This document shows positions 1 through 8,633 of a DNA stretch of 64,000 nucleotides, piece after piece. Below the pieces are notes generated by a model. It was not told the origin of the DNA, made no database searches, and saw nothing but the letters and a program-made list of their open reading frames with translations. The stretch spans positions 744,001 through 808,000 of the forward strand of contig JACKCB010000001.1 in NCBI GenBank assembly GCA_020634235.1, written 5' to 3'. How positions within the stretch are numbered: position 1 is the first letter of the stretch; every line of letters starts with the position of its first letter. This DNA is from Ardenticatenaceae bacterium. GTDB taxonomy: Bacteria > Chloroflexota > Anaerolineae > Promineifilales > Promineifilaceae. A program made the position numbers and the translations under genes.

Positions 1-1
1 C

Positions 2-1717
2 GACCTGGGCATCCCTCTCATTGGCGTTGGGTTCATGTATCCGCAAGGATACTTCCGCCAGCGCCTCCCCTCCCACGGCTGGCAAGAAGCCACCTACGAA
101 CAACTCGACCTCAGCCAGGCCCCTATCCGGCCGGTGGAAACCGTTGACGGGCAGCCACTCAAAATCCATGTCACCATGTCGGGCACGCCCGTTTACGCCC
201 GCATCTGGTATGTCCAGGTGGGCCGCACCGTCCTTTACCTGATGGACACCGACGTTGAGGAAAACGATCCCTGGAATCGTGACCTGTCTGCTCGGCTCTA
301 CTCTGGCGATGGCGAAGTGCGTATTCGCCAGGAGATCATGCTGGGCGTGGGCGGCGTGCGCACTTTGCGCGCCCTGGGCATTACCCCCAAAGTATGGCAC
401 ATGAACGAAGGACATTCCGGCTTCCTGGTGCTAGAATGCCTGCGCGAGAAGGTGCAGTCGGGCATGAGCTTCGCCGAAGCGTTGGCCGACGTGCGCGCCC
501 ATACCGTTTTCACCACCCACACACCCGTCCCGGCCGGGCACGATGCCTTCCCCTTCCACATGGTCGAACATTACTTCCAGGGCTTCTGGAACGACCTGGG
601 CCTGAGCCGCGAAGAGTTCCTGGCCCTGGGCGAACACCAGGAAAGCTGGGGCACCGCCTTCAACATGACTGTACTCGCCCTGCATACCGCTGGCTACGTC
701 AACGGCGTCAGCAAACTACATGGCGAAGTCTCCCGCGCAATGTGGCAAGGCGTCTGGCCCAATCTGCCCCAGGCCGAAATCCCTATCACCCATGTCACCA
801 ACGGCGTACACGTGCCCACCTGGCTGCCCAGCGAAACCCGCATCCTTTACCGCAAATACCTCGGCCCCGGCTGGATCGAGCGTCAAGACGATCCCAAAAT
901 CTGGCAGCAACTGGATGATATCCCCGACGAAGCGCTGTGGGACCTGCACATCCTGCTCAAGCGCAAACTGATGAAATTCCTGCGCGCCCGCGTGCGCCAG
1001 CGCTGGCTCACCGGCCGGGACGATCCCACCCAGGTACTGACCAGCGGCACCCTGCTAGACTCCAGCGTCCTCACCATCGGCTTTGCCCGCCGCTTTGCCA
1101 CCTACAAGCGGGCCACACTCATCCTCAAAGACCTGGAGCGGCTGCGCCGGATTCTGACCAACCAGTACCGGCCGGTACAGATCGTCTTCGCCGGCAAGGC
1201 CCATCCGGCCGACGACCCCGGCAAAATGCTCATCCAGACCGTATACAACATGGCCAAACACAATCAAATGGGCGGCCGCATCGCCTTCGTCGAAGACTAC
1301 GACATGCACATGGCCCGCTACCTGGTGCAAGGCGTCGACGTCTGGCTAAACACCCCTCTGCGACCCCGCGAAGCCAGCGGCACCAGCGGCATGAAAGCCG
1401 CTATCAACGGCGTTCCCAACCTCAGCGTCCAGGATGGCTGGTGGGCCGAAGGCTACAACGGCGCCAACGGCTGGAGCTTCGGCAACGTAGAGTATGACGA
1501 CCCGGAAACCCAAGATTGGGCCGACGCCAGCGCCATGTACGACATCCTGGAGCAAGAAGTAGTGCCGCTCTATTACAAGCGGGACGGCGACGATATTCCA
1601 CGTGGCTGGGTAAGACTCATGCGCGAGTCCATCCGCACTTCCGCCCACCAGTTTGGCACACGCCGCATGCTCAAGGATTATGCCCGCAAGCTGTATGTAC
1701 CCGCCATGGCCGACTAG
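2..1717 (+). CDS. glgP: Alpha-glucan phosphorylase, 5' end outside the window
   Basis: The reading frame is already open at the window edge (DLGIPLIGVGF...), so 571 C-terminal residues are visible and the N-terminus is missing. It looks like a GT35 glycogen/maltodextrin phosphorylase, which releases glucose-1-phosphate from alpha-1,4-glucans in the cytoplasm using pyridoxal phosphate. The fragment shows NEGHSGFL near residue 137, GFARRFATYKRA near 360, and EASGTSGMKAAINGV, whose Lys (about residue 465) matches the PLP-binding lysine of the family. Its motif spelling suits the shorter, divergent bacterial/archaeal phosphorylase subfamily (TIGR02094-like) better than E. coli GlgP. The frame is intact to its TAG stop, and a hairpin terminator follows about 70 bp downstream. 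Confidence 0.93.
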   Translation, partial: DLGIPLIGVGFMYPQGYFRQRLPSHGWQEATYEQLDLSQAPIRPVETVDGQPLKIHVTMSGTPVYARIWYVQVGRTVLYLMDTDVEENDPWNRDLSARLYSGDGEVRIRQEIMLGVGGVRTLRALGITPKVWHMNEGHSGFLVLECLREKVQSGMSFAEALADVRAHTVFTTHTPVPAGHDAFPFHMVEHYFQGFWNDLGLSREEFLALGEHQESWGTAFNMTVLALHTAGYVNGVSKLHGEVSRAMWQGVWPNLPQAEIPITHVTNGVHVPTWLPSETRILYRKYLGPGWIERQDDPKIWQQLDDIPDEALWDLHILLKRKLMKFLRARVRQRWLTGRDDPTQVLTSGTLLDSSVLTIGFARRFATYKRATLILKDLERLRRILTNQYRPVQIVFAGKAHPADDPGKMLIQTVYNMAKHNQMGGRIAFVEDYDMHMARYLVQGVDVWLNTPLRPREASGTSGMKAAINGVPNLSVQDGWWAEGYNGANGWSFGNVEYDDPETQDWADASAMYDILEQEVVPLYYKRDGDDIPRGWVRLMRESIRTSAHQFGTRRMLKDYARKLYVPAMAD

Positions 1718-1784
1718 CAACAACAGTCGCCCGCTTGCTGACCAGGAGCTTCATCCGGCCATCAAGCAGGGTCCGCACCCCAAA

Positions 1785-1816
1785 CCCCTCCCCCTCGCTG
1801 GGGGAGGGGCATCTTT
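1785..1816 (+). terminator. Terminator-like hairpin after glgP
   Basis: CCCCTCCCCC (1785-1794) pairs perfectly with GGGGGAGGGG (1800-1809) around the loop TCGCT, and TTTT follows at 1813-1816. The 10-bp GC stem with a short T tract fits an intrinsic terminator for the phosphorylase gene. Similar C-rich/G-rich hairpins also occur as dispersed repeats in some genomes, so its role is inferred from position. Confidence 0.6.
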
Positions 1817-1857
1817 TCCCGCCAGGCTGTCCTATCGCTGTTTCCACTCCTAATCCT

Positions 1858-2199
1858 ATGAATCGTTGGCTGCGGCGTTTCCTCTACCTACTGCTCCTGC
1901 TGTTCTGGCTGGCGGTGATGCTGTTCCCGGCCATCTCCTTTGTGCTGGCCACGCGGCAGCAAATCCAGTTGGGCAGCAGCCCAGACCGGCACCTGCGCCT
2001 ATTCCTGGTGAGTGAGCCGGCCACCCAAGGCCTGGGACTGGAGCGAACCCGGCCGGTGTCAGAACCGGCCAACTGCACCCAAACCACCGTCAACTACCTG
2101 ATGTGGCAGGGCGAAGGCGAATCTACCACCTACTGCCAATGCTACAACGAAAGCGGGGGCGTCATTTCCACCAATCAGGGTGCATGCGCCCCGCCCTGA
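1858..2199 (+). CDS. Small membrane-anchored protein of unknown function
   Basis: A 113-residue protein that I do not recognise. It begins MNRWLRRFLYLLLLLFWL: a basic start, then one long hydrophobic segment (residues 7-32) that is either a signal anchor or an uncleaved signal peptide. The remaining 80 residues would be outside the membrane and contain four Cys, two of them in a CQC pair, so a disulfide is possible. I chose the ATG at 1858 because the frame upstream has no membrane-like sequence and runs back into the phosphorylase gene. No good ribosome-binding site is visible. The gene could be co-transcribed with its neighbours or be a minor ORF. Confidence 0.5.
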   Translation: MNRWLRRFLYLLLLLFWLAVMLFPAISFVLATRQQIQLGSSPDRHLRLFLVSEPATQGLGLERTRPVSEPANCTQTTVNYLMWQGEGESTTYCQCYNESGGVISTNQGACAPP

Positions 2200-2317
2200 T
2201 CACCGTACCCCAGCCAATCCTGCCTGTCCGCCACCGGCCTCACACCCCCGCCACACCCCGGCCGGGTAAACAAACAACCACCACCCGCATCACCCTGCCC
2301 AATTACCCCTGGCAACA

Positions 2318-2346
2318 TTCGCCACCGCTCAACGGTATGGTACAAT
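2318..2346 (+). promoter_or_regulatory. Promoter placing the start site at the ATG of the 2353 gene
   Basis: A -10 box TACAAT (2341-2346) lies 17 bp after a weak -35 TTCGCC (2318-2323). The gap to the ATG at 2353 is only 6 nt, so transcription should begin at or next to the start codon, giving a leaderless mRNA. The -35 is poor. The call rests mainly on the -10 and on the same geometry at 18340, 49807, 49933 and 57528. Confidence 0.5.
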
Positions 2347-2352
2347 AGCATC

Positions 2353-2889
2353 ATGGAAAGCTATTCAGATCCAGCCGCGCCCATAACCCCTGAGCCGCCG
2401 CCGCCCACGGCGGAGCAGTTGGCCCGTGCTGCCGCCCTACGGCGCTTCAACCGCCTGACGATCTACCTGCCGGTCGGTCTCATCATCTTCGTCTGGTTGG
2501 TCCTGGTGCTTGCCCTGTTGTGGCTCACCGTTTTCGGTCAATGGGTCAATGTCTCGCCAACGCAGTTAGCCTACTACCGCAACCTGGTGCGCGGCATCGC
2601 CGACATCTCGCTGATCGTGCTCTTCACCCTGATGCTGATTTTGGGCACGATCCCCATCGTCCTGACTGCAGCCGTGGTTAAGCGGCAGCGAGAACGGCGC
2701 GCCCTGCGCCCGGCCGGGGTACGTCCCCTACCCATCATGTGGCGGCTGGAAAACCTGGTAGTCACCATCCAACAAGCCATCACCGGGGTCCTGCCAATGA
2801 TCGCCCGGCCGGTGACCACCCTACACGCCGGGGCCGCCTACGTGCGTGCCCTCCTCATCGAAATCAGAAAAATCCTGACCAGGAGCTAA
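2353..2889 (+). CDS. Two-TM membrane protein of unknown function
   Basis: A 178-residue protein with a Pro-rich cytoplasmic-looking N-terminus (EPPPPTAEQ), a first membrane segment near residues 37-60 (YLPVGLIIFVWLVLVLALLW) and a second near 84-107 (ISLIVLFTLMLILGTIPIVL), followed by a very basic stretch KRQRERRALRP and a C-terminal helix. I cannot assign a family. No ribosome-binding site is seen before the ATG, and the -10 box is 6 nt upstream, so a leaderless transcript is likely. It sits 6 bp before the next small membrane protein and probably shares its mRNA. Confidence 0.7.
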   Translation: MESYSDPAAPITPEPPPPTAEQLARAAALRRFNRLTIYLPVGLIIFVWLVLVLALLWLTVFGQWVNVSPTQLAYYRNLVRGIADISLIVLFTLMLILGTIPIVLTAAVVKRQRERRALRPAGVRPLPIMWRLENLVVTIQQAITGVLPMIARPVTTLHAGAAYVRALLIEIRKILTRS

Positions 2890-2895
2890 CACAAA

Positions 2896-3114
2896 ATGCC
2901 CCCTGAACCCAACACAAATTGGAAAACCAAAACCCTGATTATTGGCGCCCTCCTCGGCGCACTGCTGGGCCTCGGCTCAGCCTATTTGCTCACCCGCACT
3001 GCCGAAGAAAACGTCGGCGGCCCGCCAGAGATCACCACCGGCGAAGCCCTGCGCATCGGTGTCGCCATCATCGGCCTGGTCCGCGGCATCGCCGCCCTGG
3101 GAGACCGGCGATAA
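2896..3114 (+). CDS. Small Gly-rich membrane protein
   Basis: A 72-residue protein with one clear transmembrane helix near residues 14-32 (IIGALLGALLGLGSAYLL) whose regularly spaced glycines suggest helix packing, and a second hydrophobic stretch near 51-68 (LRIGVAIIGLVRGIAALG). It resembles short hypothetical proteins often found beside other membrane genes. Function unknown. AGGAG lies about 12 bp before the ATG. It starts 6 bp after the preceding gene, so the two look like an operon. Confidence 0.65.
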   Translation: MPPEPNTNWKTKTLIIGALLGALLGLGSAYLLTRTAEENVGGPPEITTGEALRIGVAIIGLVRGIAALGDRR

Positions 3115-3271
3115 AACACATCGCCCACAGCCGCCAGCCCATCCCACCAACCTCCTCTGGCCACCCCAAAGGCCCGGACTTGATTATCACCACCGGTCCA
3201 TTGCCGCTTGCCCAAGAGACCCGCGGACCTCGTCTGGCACCACCGTCACAGGATAATCGCGAAGGGAGATT

Positions 3272-3652
3272 ATGCCCACTGTAGTTGTAGTCGATGACGA
3301 TCATAGCAGCGCCCATCTAATTAAGATGCTCCTGGAACTTGAAGGCTTTGCAGTTAAACTGTGCATGAGCACCGAAGAAGCCATCCGGGCCACCGATGCT
3401 CATGTCAGCGCTTTTGTAATTGACTATTACCTCGCCGACAACCAAAATGGCTTAGTCTTGGTACAAGCCATTCGCGGCGGCCAGACCAACGCCAAAACCC
3501 AGACACCCATCATCATCGTCTCCGGAGACATTCGGCGCGAACGTGAAACCGTGGCCGCTGGGGCCAACCTCTTTCTACAAAAACCCTATTCCCCCTATGC
3601 TCTTAGCAACCATCTGAGAACACTAATCGCCAAGGAAAATCAACATGGCTAG
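3272..3652 (+). CDS. Single-domain response regulator (receiver only)
   Basis: The 126-residue protein is a CheY-like receiver domain with no output domain. It has the acidic triad start VVVVDDDHSS (residues 3-12), a phosphoacceptor Asp in AFVIDYYLAD (about residue 50), a Ser in IIIVSGD and the conserved Lys in LQKPYSP near residue 108. Such proteins relay phosphate or act through protein contacts. AAGGGAG precedes the ATG. Its last 8 bp overlap the start of the PHP/AlbA gene in another frame, so the two are probably translationally coupled and may work together. No histidine kinase is nearby. Confidence 0.9.
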   Translation: MPTVVVVDDDHSSAHLIKMLLELEGFAVKLCMSTEEAIRATDAHVSAFVIDYYLADNQNGLVLVQAIRGGQTNAKTQTPIIIVSGDIRRERETVAAGANLFLQKPYSPYALSNHLRTLIAKENQHG

Positions 3653-5444
3653 AACTGCAAAACGAAAAGGCAGGCCAGCCGGACCTTCTCGCCAATGGCG
3701 ACGTATGGACTTGCATCTACACACTCCCGGTTCCGCCGATTACCAGGAACCGCAAGCGAGTTATCTTGACATACTCCGCCAGGCAGAGCTACGCGGCCTG
3801 GATATCATCGCCTTCACCGACCACAACACCGTGGCGGGTTACGCCGCCATGCAAAAAACCATCGAACAACTCCTCCTGCTAGAACAGCTAGAACGCATCG
3901 AACCGGATGAAAAACGCCGGCTGGATGAATACCGGCGCTTACTTCAGAAGATATTAGTCCTGCCCGGTTTTGAATTTACGGCCACCTTTGGCTTCCACAT
4001 TCTGGGCATCTTTCCTCCCACCACACCCGTCAGCTACCTGGAGCATTTGCTGCTGCTGCTAAACGTGCCGCGGACCCACGTTGCCCAGGGCAGTGCCACC
4101 GTCGGCGCCACCGCCGACGTCCTCACCGCCTACCGCGTCATCAACGATGCCGGCGGACTGGTAATTGCGGCGCACGCCAATTCTGGCAATGGCGTGGTCA
4201 TGCGCGGTCTCGATTTTGGCGGGCAGACACGTATTGCCTACACCCAGGACCCCAATTTGCACGCCCTGGAAGTAACCGATCTGGATAAGCGCGGCCGTTA
4301 CGCCACCCGCCGCTTCTTCGACGGCTCCAAGCCCGAATACCCCCGCCCCATGCGCTGCATCCAGGGTTCCGACGCCCACCGCCTGACCCGTGACCCAGCC
4401 AACGCCAAACACCTGGGCATTGGCGACCGGGTTACCGAAGTGCTGCTCACCGAAGTAACCTTCGAAGCGCTAAGCGCGGTGATCAAGGGCAACGACCTTT
4501 CACTCACCCGGCCGTATCGCGGCAAAGCAGCCCCCCTGGATTACATTCAGGCCGCCCGCGAAGAAGGCGAGTCAATTGTTCAGGCATTTCACGAAAGCAT
4601 GGCCCAGCGTGGCAATTTCTTTGACCGGGTGCTGGAAGATATTTGCGCCATGGCCAACACCAATGGCGGCACCATTTACGTGGGGGTTTCCGCCAACCCG
4701 CAGGAGAAACCGGTAGGCGTGCGTGACCCCGGCCGGGCCATCAGCCGCCTGCAAAACTCACTGGCCACCCGCTTTAGCCCCGAACCCAATGTAGAAATCG
4801 ACCGGTTAAGCTCGCAGGGGCAAAACGTCGTGCGCATCACCGTCCATCCGGGCCATGACCTGCCCTACGCCATCGACAACCACCGCATCTTTGTGCGCGA
4901 CGAAACCGACACCAACCTGGCCGTGCGCGATGAGATTGTGCAACTGGCTGAGCGCCGTCTGAAAGCAGCCGAGTCGCTGCCGCCGGCCCCCGTAGAAATC
5001 CCCCCCCTGCCGCTGCCCACGCCTGCGCCCCAACCGCCCCCGGCCGGGAAGCCCACCAAAAGCAGCAGCAAACCACCCACCCCCGCCAAACGCGAACTGG
5101 CCCCGCCCAGCACCGGCGTCGAAATCGTCGGCAGCGAAGATCGCAAAGGAACCATCTACCACACCGTGCGCGACCTGCGCAACAACAACCACATCAAAAA
5201 CGTCACCCGCTCCTCCGCCCGCAAGCTGTGGCACTACGCCATCACCCAGGTCGAAGCCGGCCTGCCCGACCCCAAGAACATTCAATGGCACGGGGACATC
5301 GCCATCATCGACAAACGCCAAAAAGACGAGCACACCTGGTATGACCTGGCCATGCGCACCGGCGATCAGATTCGCGTCTTCTTCGGCGTCACCGACAGCG
5401 GGCTAAACGACGACTGGCTAGCCCTCATCGAACAGTCCGATTAG
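3645..5444 (+). CDS. PHP-domain phosphoesterase joined to an AlbA/Schlafen-type domain
   Basis: A 599-residue protein. Residues 20-270 form a PHP metal-dependent phosphoesterase: DLHLHTPGSADYQ (metal ligands H24, H26), IIAFTDHNT, LPGFEFT, IAAHAN and QGSDAH. Residues about 305-430 match the AlbA_2/Schlafen-type ATP-binding domain (FFDRVLEDICAMANTNGG, IYVGV, a basic RIFVRDETDTN end). A Pro-rich linker (about 440-485) leads to a C-terminal domain I do not recognise. Such proteins are usually linked to nucleic-acid processing or stress control; the exact substrate is unknown. AAGGAAAA lies before the ATG, which overlaps the end of the receiver-domain gene, suggesting phosphorelay control. Confidence 0.85.
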   Translation: MARTAKRKGRPAGPSRQWRRMDLHLHTPGSADYQEPQASYLDILRQAELRGLDIIAFTDHNTVAGYAAMQKTIEQLLLLEQLERIEPDEKRRLDEYRRLLQKILVLPGFEFTATFGFHILGIFPPTTPVSYLEHLLLLLNVPRTHVAQGSATVGATADVLTAYRVINDAGGLVIAAHANSGNGVVMRGLDFGGQTRIAYTQDPNLHALEVTDLDKRGRYATRRFFDGSKPEYPRPMRCIQGSDAHRLTRDPANAKHLGIGDRVTEVLLTEVTFEALSAVIKGNDLSLTRPYRGKAAPLDYIQAAREEGESIVQAFHESMAQRGNFFDRVLEDICAMANTNGGTIYVGVSANPQEKPVGVRDPGRAISRLQNSLATRFSPEPNVEIDRLSSQGQNVVRITVHPGHDLPYAIDNHRIFVRDETDTNLAVRDEIVQLAERRLKAAESLPPAPVEIPPLPLPTPAPQPPPAGKPTKSSSKPPTPAKRELAPPSTGVEIVGSEDRKGTIYHTVRDLRNNNHIKNVTRSSARKLWHYAITQVEAGLPDPKNIQWHGDIAIIDKRQKDEHTWYDLAMRTGDQIRVFFGVTDSGLNDDWLALIEQSD

Positions 5445-5447
5445 CGC

Positions 5448-5954
5448 ATGAACGTCGCCATCCTAACCGTCAGCGATCGGGGCGCAGCAGGCCACTACGA
5501 AGACCGCAGCGGACCACTGCTAGTCGAGCTAATCCAGCGCCACACGACCTGGTCCATTACTCAGCAGGCAATTGTGCCTGACGACCAGGCCACCATTGCT
5601 GCCACATTGCGCGCCTGGTGCAGCGCCGGGGCCAACCTCATCCTGACCACCGGCGGCACCGGCTTCGCCCCCCGCGACGTCACCCCAGAAGCAACCCGCC
5701 AGGTCATTGAGCGGGAAGCGCCGGGCATTGCCGAGGCCCTACGGGCCGAGAGCCTGAGAGTGACGCAGCACGCCATGCTCTCCCGGGGAATTGCCGGCCT
5801 GCGCGGCCAGACGCTGATCATCAACCTGCCCGGCAGCCCCAAAGCAGTGCGCGAAAACATGGCCGTGCTCCTACCCGTGCTCCCCCACGCCCTGGCCCTG
5901 CTAACCGGCCTGCCCGGCACAGAAAGCGACCACCAAACCATACGCAGTGCCTGA
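5448..5954 (+). CDS. mog: MogA/MoaB-family molybdenum cofactor protein
   Basis: The 168-residue protein is of the MoCF-binding fold. It shows AILTVSDRGAAG at the start, TTGGTGFAPRDVTPEAT in the middle and NLPGSPKAVREN near the end, all hallmarks of MogA/MoaB. The family adenylylates molybdopterin before metal insertion. Some MoaB members are not catalytic, so the activity is from family knowledge. It starts 3 bp after the PHP gene, and no other molybdenum-cofactor gene is in the window. Confidence 0.9.
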   Translation: MNVAILTVSDRGAAGHYEDRSGPLLVELIQRHTTWSITQQAIVPDDQATIAATLRAWCSAGANLILTTGGTGFAPRDVTPEATRQVIEREAPGIAEALRAESLRVTQHAMLSRGIAGLRGQTLIINLPGSPKAVRENMAVLLPVLPHALALLTGLPGTESDHQTIRSA

Positions 5955-6011
5955 CGCGTTGTCCCTGGTTGGTCGCCCAAAACGCCCGGCGCCGCGCGCA
6001 CCCCAAAGCCC

Positions 6012-7223
6012 ATGACCGAACAAACCACCGGCAGCATCGTTTTGAAAAAGGGGCGGGAAAAACCGCTGGTAAATCGCCATCCCTGGATCTTTTCCGGGGC
6101 TATCCAGCGCGTGGTGTCCCGGCCGGGACCCGGCGACCTGGTAGACGTGCAAGCCGCCAACGGCGACTGGCTGGCCTGTGCCTACTACAACCCCCAATCC
6201 CAAATCCCCGGCCGGGTGCTATCCTGGAACGCCGACCAACCCATCGACGAAACATTCTGGCAGCAGCGGCTGCAAACCGCCTTCGCCGGCCGGGATGCAC
6301 TGCAATTGGGGCCGCAAACCAGCGCCTATCGCCTGGTCAACGCCGAGTCGGATGGCCTGCCCGGACTGGTCGTAGACCAGTACAACGACTTCCTCGTGGT
6401 CCAATGCCTGACCCTGGGCATCGACCGGCGCAAAGAGATGCTGTTCGACCTGCTGACCACGCTGCGCACCCCGGCCGGGATTATCGAACGCTCCGACGTG
6501 GAAGTGCGCCACAAAGAAGGGCTGCCCGAACTGGCCGGCGTACGCCGCGGCCAGGCGCCCCCCAACCGGATTACCATCCTGGAAAACGGCCACCGCTTCC
6601 AGGCCAGCCTGCTAGAAGGGCACAAAACAGGCCTGTACCTGGACCAGCGCGAAAACCGCGCCCTGGTCGGCCAACCCCGCTTCATGGCCGGGCGCGAAGT
6701 CCTGAACCTGTTCGCCTACACCGGCGGCTTCGCCGTGTATGCCGCCGCCGCCGGGGCCAGCGCCATTGTCAACGTCGACAGCTCAGCCGATCTGCTGGCC
6801 CAGGCGCAGCACAACCTGGTCCTCAACGGACACAACACCCGGCCGGGGGACGAATACCTCAACGCCGATGCCTTTCAACTGCTGCGCCGTTACCGTGACA
6901 GCGGCCGCCAATTCGACACCATCATCCTCGACCCGCCCAAGTTTGCCCACAGCAAGGGCGATGTGGAACGCGCCTGCCGCGGCTACAAGGATTTGAACTG
7001 GCTGGCCATGCGCCTGACCCGGCCGGGCGGACACCTGGCCACCTTCTCTTGCTCCGGCCTGGTCAGCGCCGACCTTTTCCAGAAGGTGCTGTTTGGCGCC
7101 GCCATAGACGCCGGCCGGGACGCGCAAATCCTCTACCAGATGGGCCAGGCCGCCGACCACCCCATCGCGCTCACCTTCCCCGAATCCGCCTATCTCAAAG
7201 GCTTTCTCCTGCGCGTGTTGTAG
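6012..7223 (+). CDS. rlmI: 23S rRNA cytosine-5 methyltransferase, RlmI family
   Basis: The 403-residue length and domain order fit RlmI: an N-terminal PUA domain (VLKKGREKPLVNRHPWIFSG), a central linker domain, and a Rossmann methyltransferase with LNLFAYTGGFAVYAAAAGA (SAM binding, about 222-240), VNVDSS and the catalytic-loop region LDPPKFAHSKGDVERACRGY. The C-terminal FSCSGLVSADLF provides the Cys seen in this family. RlmI makes m5C1962 in E. coli 23S rRNA; the site here is inferred. The ATG at 6012 gives a normal-length PUA domain. There is no clear Shine-Dalgarno sequence. Confidence 0.92.
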   Translation: MTEQTTGSIVLKKGREKPLVNRHPWIFSGAIQRVVSRPGPGDLVDVQAANGDWLACAYYNPQSQIPGRVLSWNADQPIDETFWQQRLQTAFAGRDALQLGPQTSAYRLVNAESDGLPGLVVDQYNDFLVVQCLTLGIDRRKEMLFDLLTTLRTPAGIIERSDVEVRHKEGLPELAGVRRGQAPPNRITILENGHRFQASLLEGHKTGLYLDQRENRALVGQPRFMAGREVLNLFAYTGGFAVYAAAAGASAIVNVDSSADLLAQAQHNLVLNGHNTRPGDEYLNADAFQLLRRYRDSGRQFDTIILDPPKFAHSKGDVERACRGYKDLNWLAMRLTRPGGHLATFSCSGLVSADLFQKVLFGAAIDAGRDAQILYQMGQAADHPIALTFPESAYLKGFLLRVL

Positions 7224-7229
7224 CCGGCC

Positions 7230-8180
7230 GTGAAGCCCATTCAAGAAGTTCCTCAAACGCCCTCACCGGTGCCCGCTACGCACCAACTGCCCACCCACTG
7301 CGACCTCGCCACCCTGGGCCTGGATCCCTCCACCGTCACCGCCACAACCCTGCTGCGCCAACAGCACGGCCACCACCTCTATCGTCTCACCACCGGCCCC
7401 GCCAGCTACATCCTCAAATGGTTTGACGACCCCACCACCGCCACCGAGATCCGCGCCTATGACCTCCTGACCCGGCTGGGCGTACCCACCCTGCCCGTGC
7501 ACGGCCAGTCGGCCAACGCCTTGCTGCTGGCCGACCTGGACGCCGACCAACAGTGGCGTCTGGCCACCGCAGCAGACACCCGGCTGGCGGCAACCGGCGC
7601 AGCCGTGGCCGAATGGTATCAGCTTCTTCACCCGGCCGGGCAAACCCTGCTCAGCACCGCCCCGCCGCCCGATTGGCTGCCCCCGCGCGAATCAGACACC
7701 CTCCAGCCCGCCCACATCCTGGCCATTGGCCAGCGCCTACAGCTCGCCCACCTGCCAGTCTGGCGGCTGGCCGCCGAATACCTCGCGCCGCTACAGCAAG
7801 CAGTCCGCGCCCTGCCCACCACCCTCACCTACAACGACTTCCACTGGACCAACCTGGCCCTTTCCCGCCCCCCCACTCCCGGCCAGCGCGCCATCATCTT
7901 CGATTACCACCTGCTAAGCCTGGGCATACGCTACAGCGACTATCGCAACGTCTGCAGCAGCCTAAACGGCCCCGCCCTGGCCACCTTCCAGGCCACCTAC
8001 GGGCCAGTAGACGAACGCGAACGCATCCTCGACGAACCACTGGGCACCCTCTACGGGCTGCACGAAGCGCTCCGCCGGCCGCAGCTTCCCCGTTGGGCAC
8101 TGGACCTGGTTGATGAGGCAACCTCTGGCCGCCTGGCGTCGAAGTTGCAGCGCGCCCTAGAGGTGGTAAAGTTCACCTGA
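7230..8180 (+). CDS. Aminoglycoside-phosphotransferase-fold kinase
   Basis: 316 residues from a GTG start 6 bp after rlmI. The protein has a kinase-like fold: a Lys-bearing strand YILKWFDDP near residue 68, LLADLDA in the hinge region, a catalytic loop LTYNDFHWTNLAL (Asp and Asn as in APH/choline kinase HxDxxxxN loops, but without the usual His), and IIFDYHLLSLG carrying the metal-binding Asp. The substrate cannot be read from sequence: relatives phosphorylate small alcohols, sugars, antibiotics or proteins. Nothing here points to antibiotic resistance. Confidence 0.75.
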   Translation: MKPIQEVPQTPSPVPATHQLPTHCDLATLGLDPSTVTATTLLRQQHGHHLYRLTTGPASYILKWFDDPTTATEIRAYDLLTRLGVPTLPVHGQSANALLLADLDADQQWRLATAADTRLAATGAAVAEWYQLLHPAGQTLLSTAPPPDWLPPRESDTLQPAHILAIGQRLQLAHLPVWRLAAEYLAPLQQAVRALPTTLTYNDFHWTNLALSRPPTPGQRAIIFDYHLLSLGIRYSDYRNVCSSLNGPALATFQATYGPVDERERILDEPLGTLYGLHEALRRPQLPRWALDLVDEATSGRLASKLQRALEVVKFT

Positions 8181-8240
8181 AACAACCTGCAACATGGTGT
8201 GCGGACACAGCAAACCCCTCGCGCAGGAATGGAGCAGCAC

Positions 8241-8492
8241 ATGGACGAACCAAAATCAAACCTCAAACGCGACCTTCATCCCATGCCGCCGTTTGTGCGC
8301 CAGGCACTGGAAACGCGCGGCCTCATGGACGCCTACCACAGCCGGCCACCCTACCAGCAAAACGACTACCTGGGCTGGATTAGCCGGGCCAAACGACCCG
8401 AAACGCAGCAGAAGCGCCTGGCCCAAATGTTGGACGAGCTGGAACAAGGCGACGCATACATGAAAATGCCCTACAATGCCCGGCGGACATAA
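8241..8492 (+). CDS. Short YdeI/OmpD-associated-like protein
   Basis: An 83-residue protein with PPFVRQALETRGLMDAYHS, then QNDYLGWISRAKRPETQQKR and LAQMLDELEQG. The second part resembles the C-terminal helix pair of YdeI/OmpD-associated (bacteriocin-protection) proteins, where a Y..WI..AK.PETR..R motif is typical; the N-terminal DUF1905-like domain of longer members is absent. Function unknown. I chose the ATG at 8241 because GGAG sits 6 bp upstream; an in-frame ATG at 8229 and a GTG at 8199 are alternatives with poorer sites. Confidence 0.6.
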   Translation: MDEPKSNLKRDLHPMPPFVRQALETRGLMDAYHSRPPYQQNDYLGWISRAKRPETQQKRLAQMLDELEQGDAYMKMPYNARRT

Positions 8493-8521
8493 CCCCCGGC
8501 CGGGTTCCACCCCTCCCGGCA

Positions 8522-8549
8522 TTGCCCGCTGCGCAAACTCCGGTATGAT
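8522..8549 (+). promoter_or_regulatory. smc promoter
   Basis: TTGCCC (8522-8527), a 16-bp gap and TATGAT (8544-8549) fit a sigma-70-type promoter. Transcription would begin near 8556, leaving about 78 nt of leader before smc. One CCCGGCCGGG palindrome (8495-8504) lies just upstream and another (8596-8605) lies in the leader. Confidence 0.5.
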
Positions 8550-8633
8550 TCCGGGCTGGCATCCCGCCAGCAGAAAAAACCGACCATAGACCACGCCCGG
8601 CCGGGGCCAGAAGCACCGTCCGCCAAGACACCT

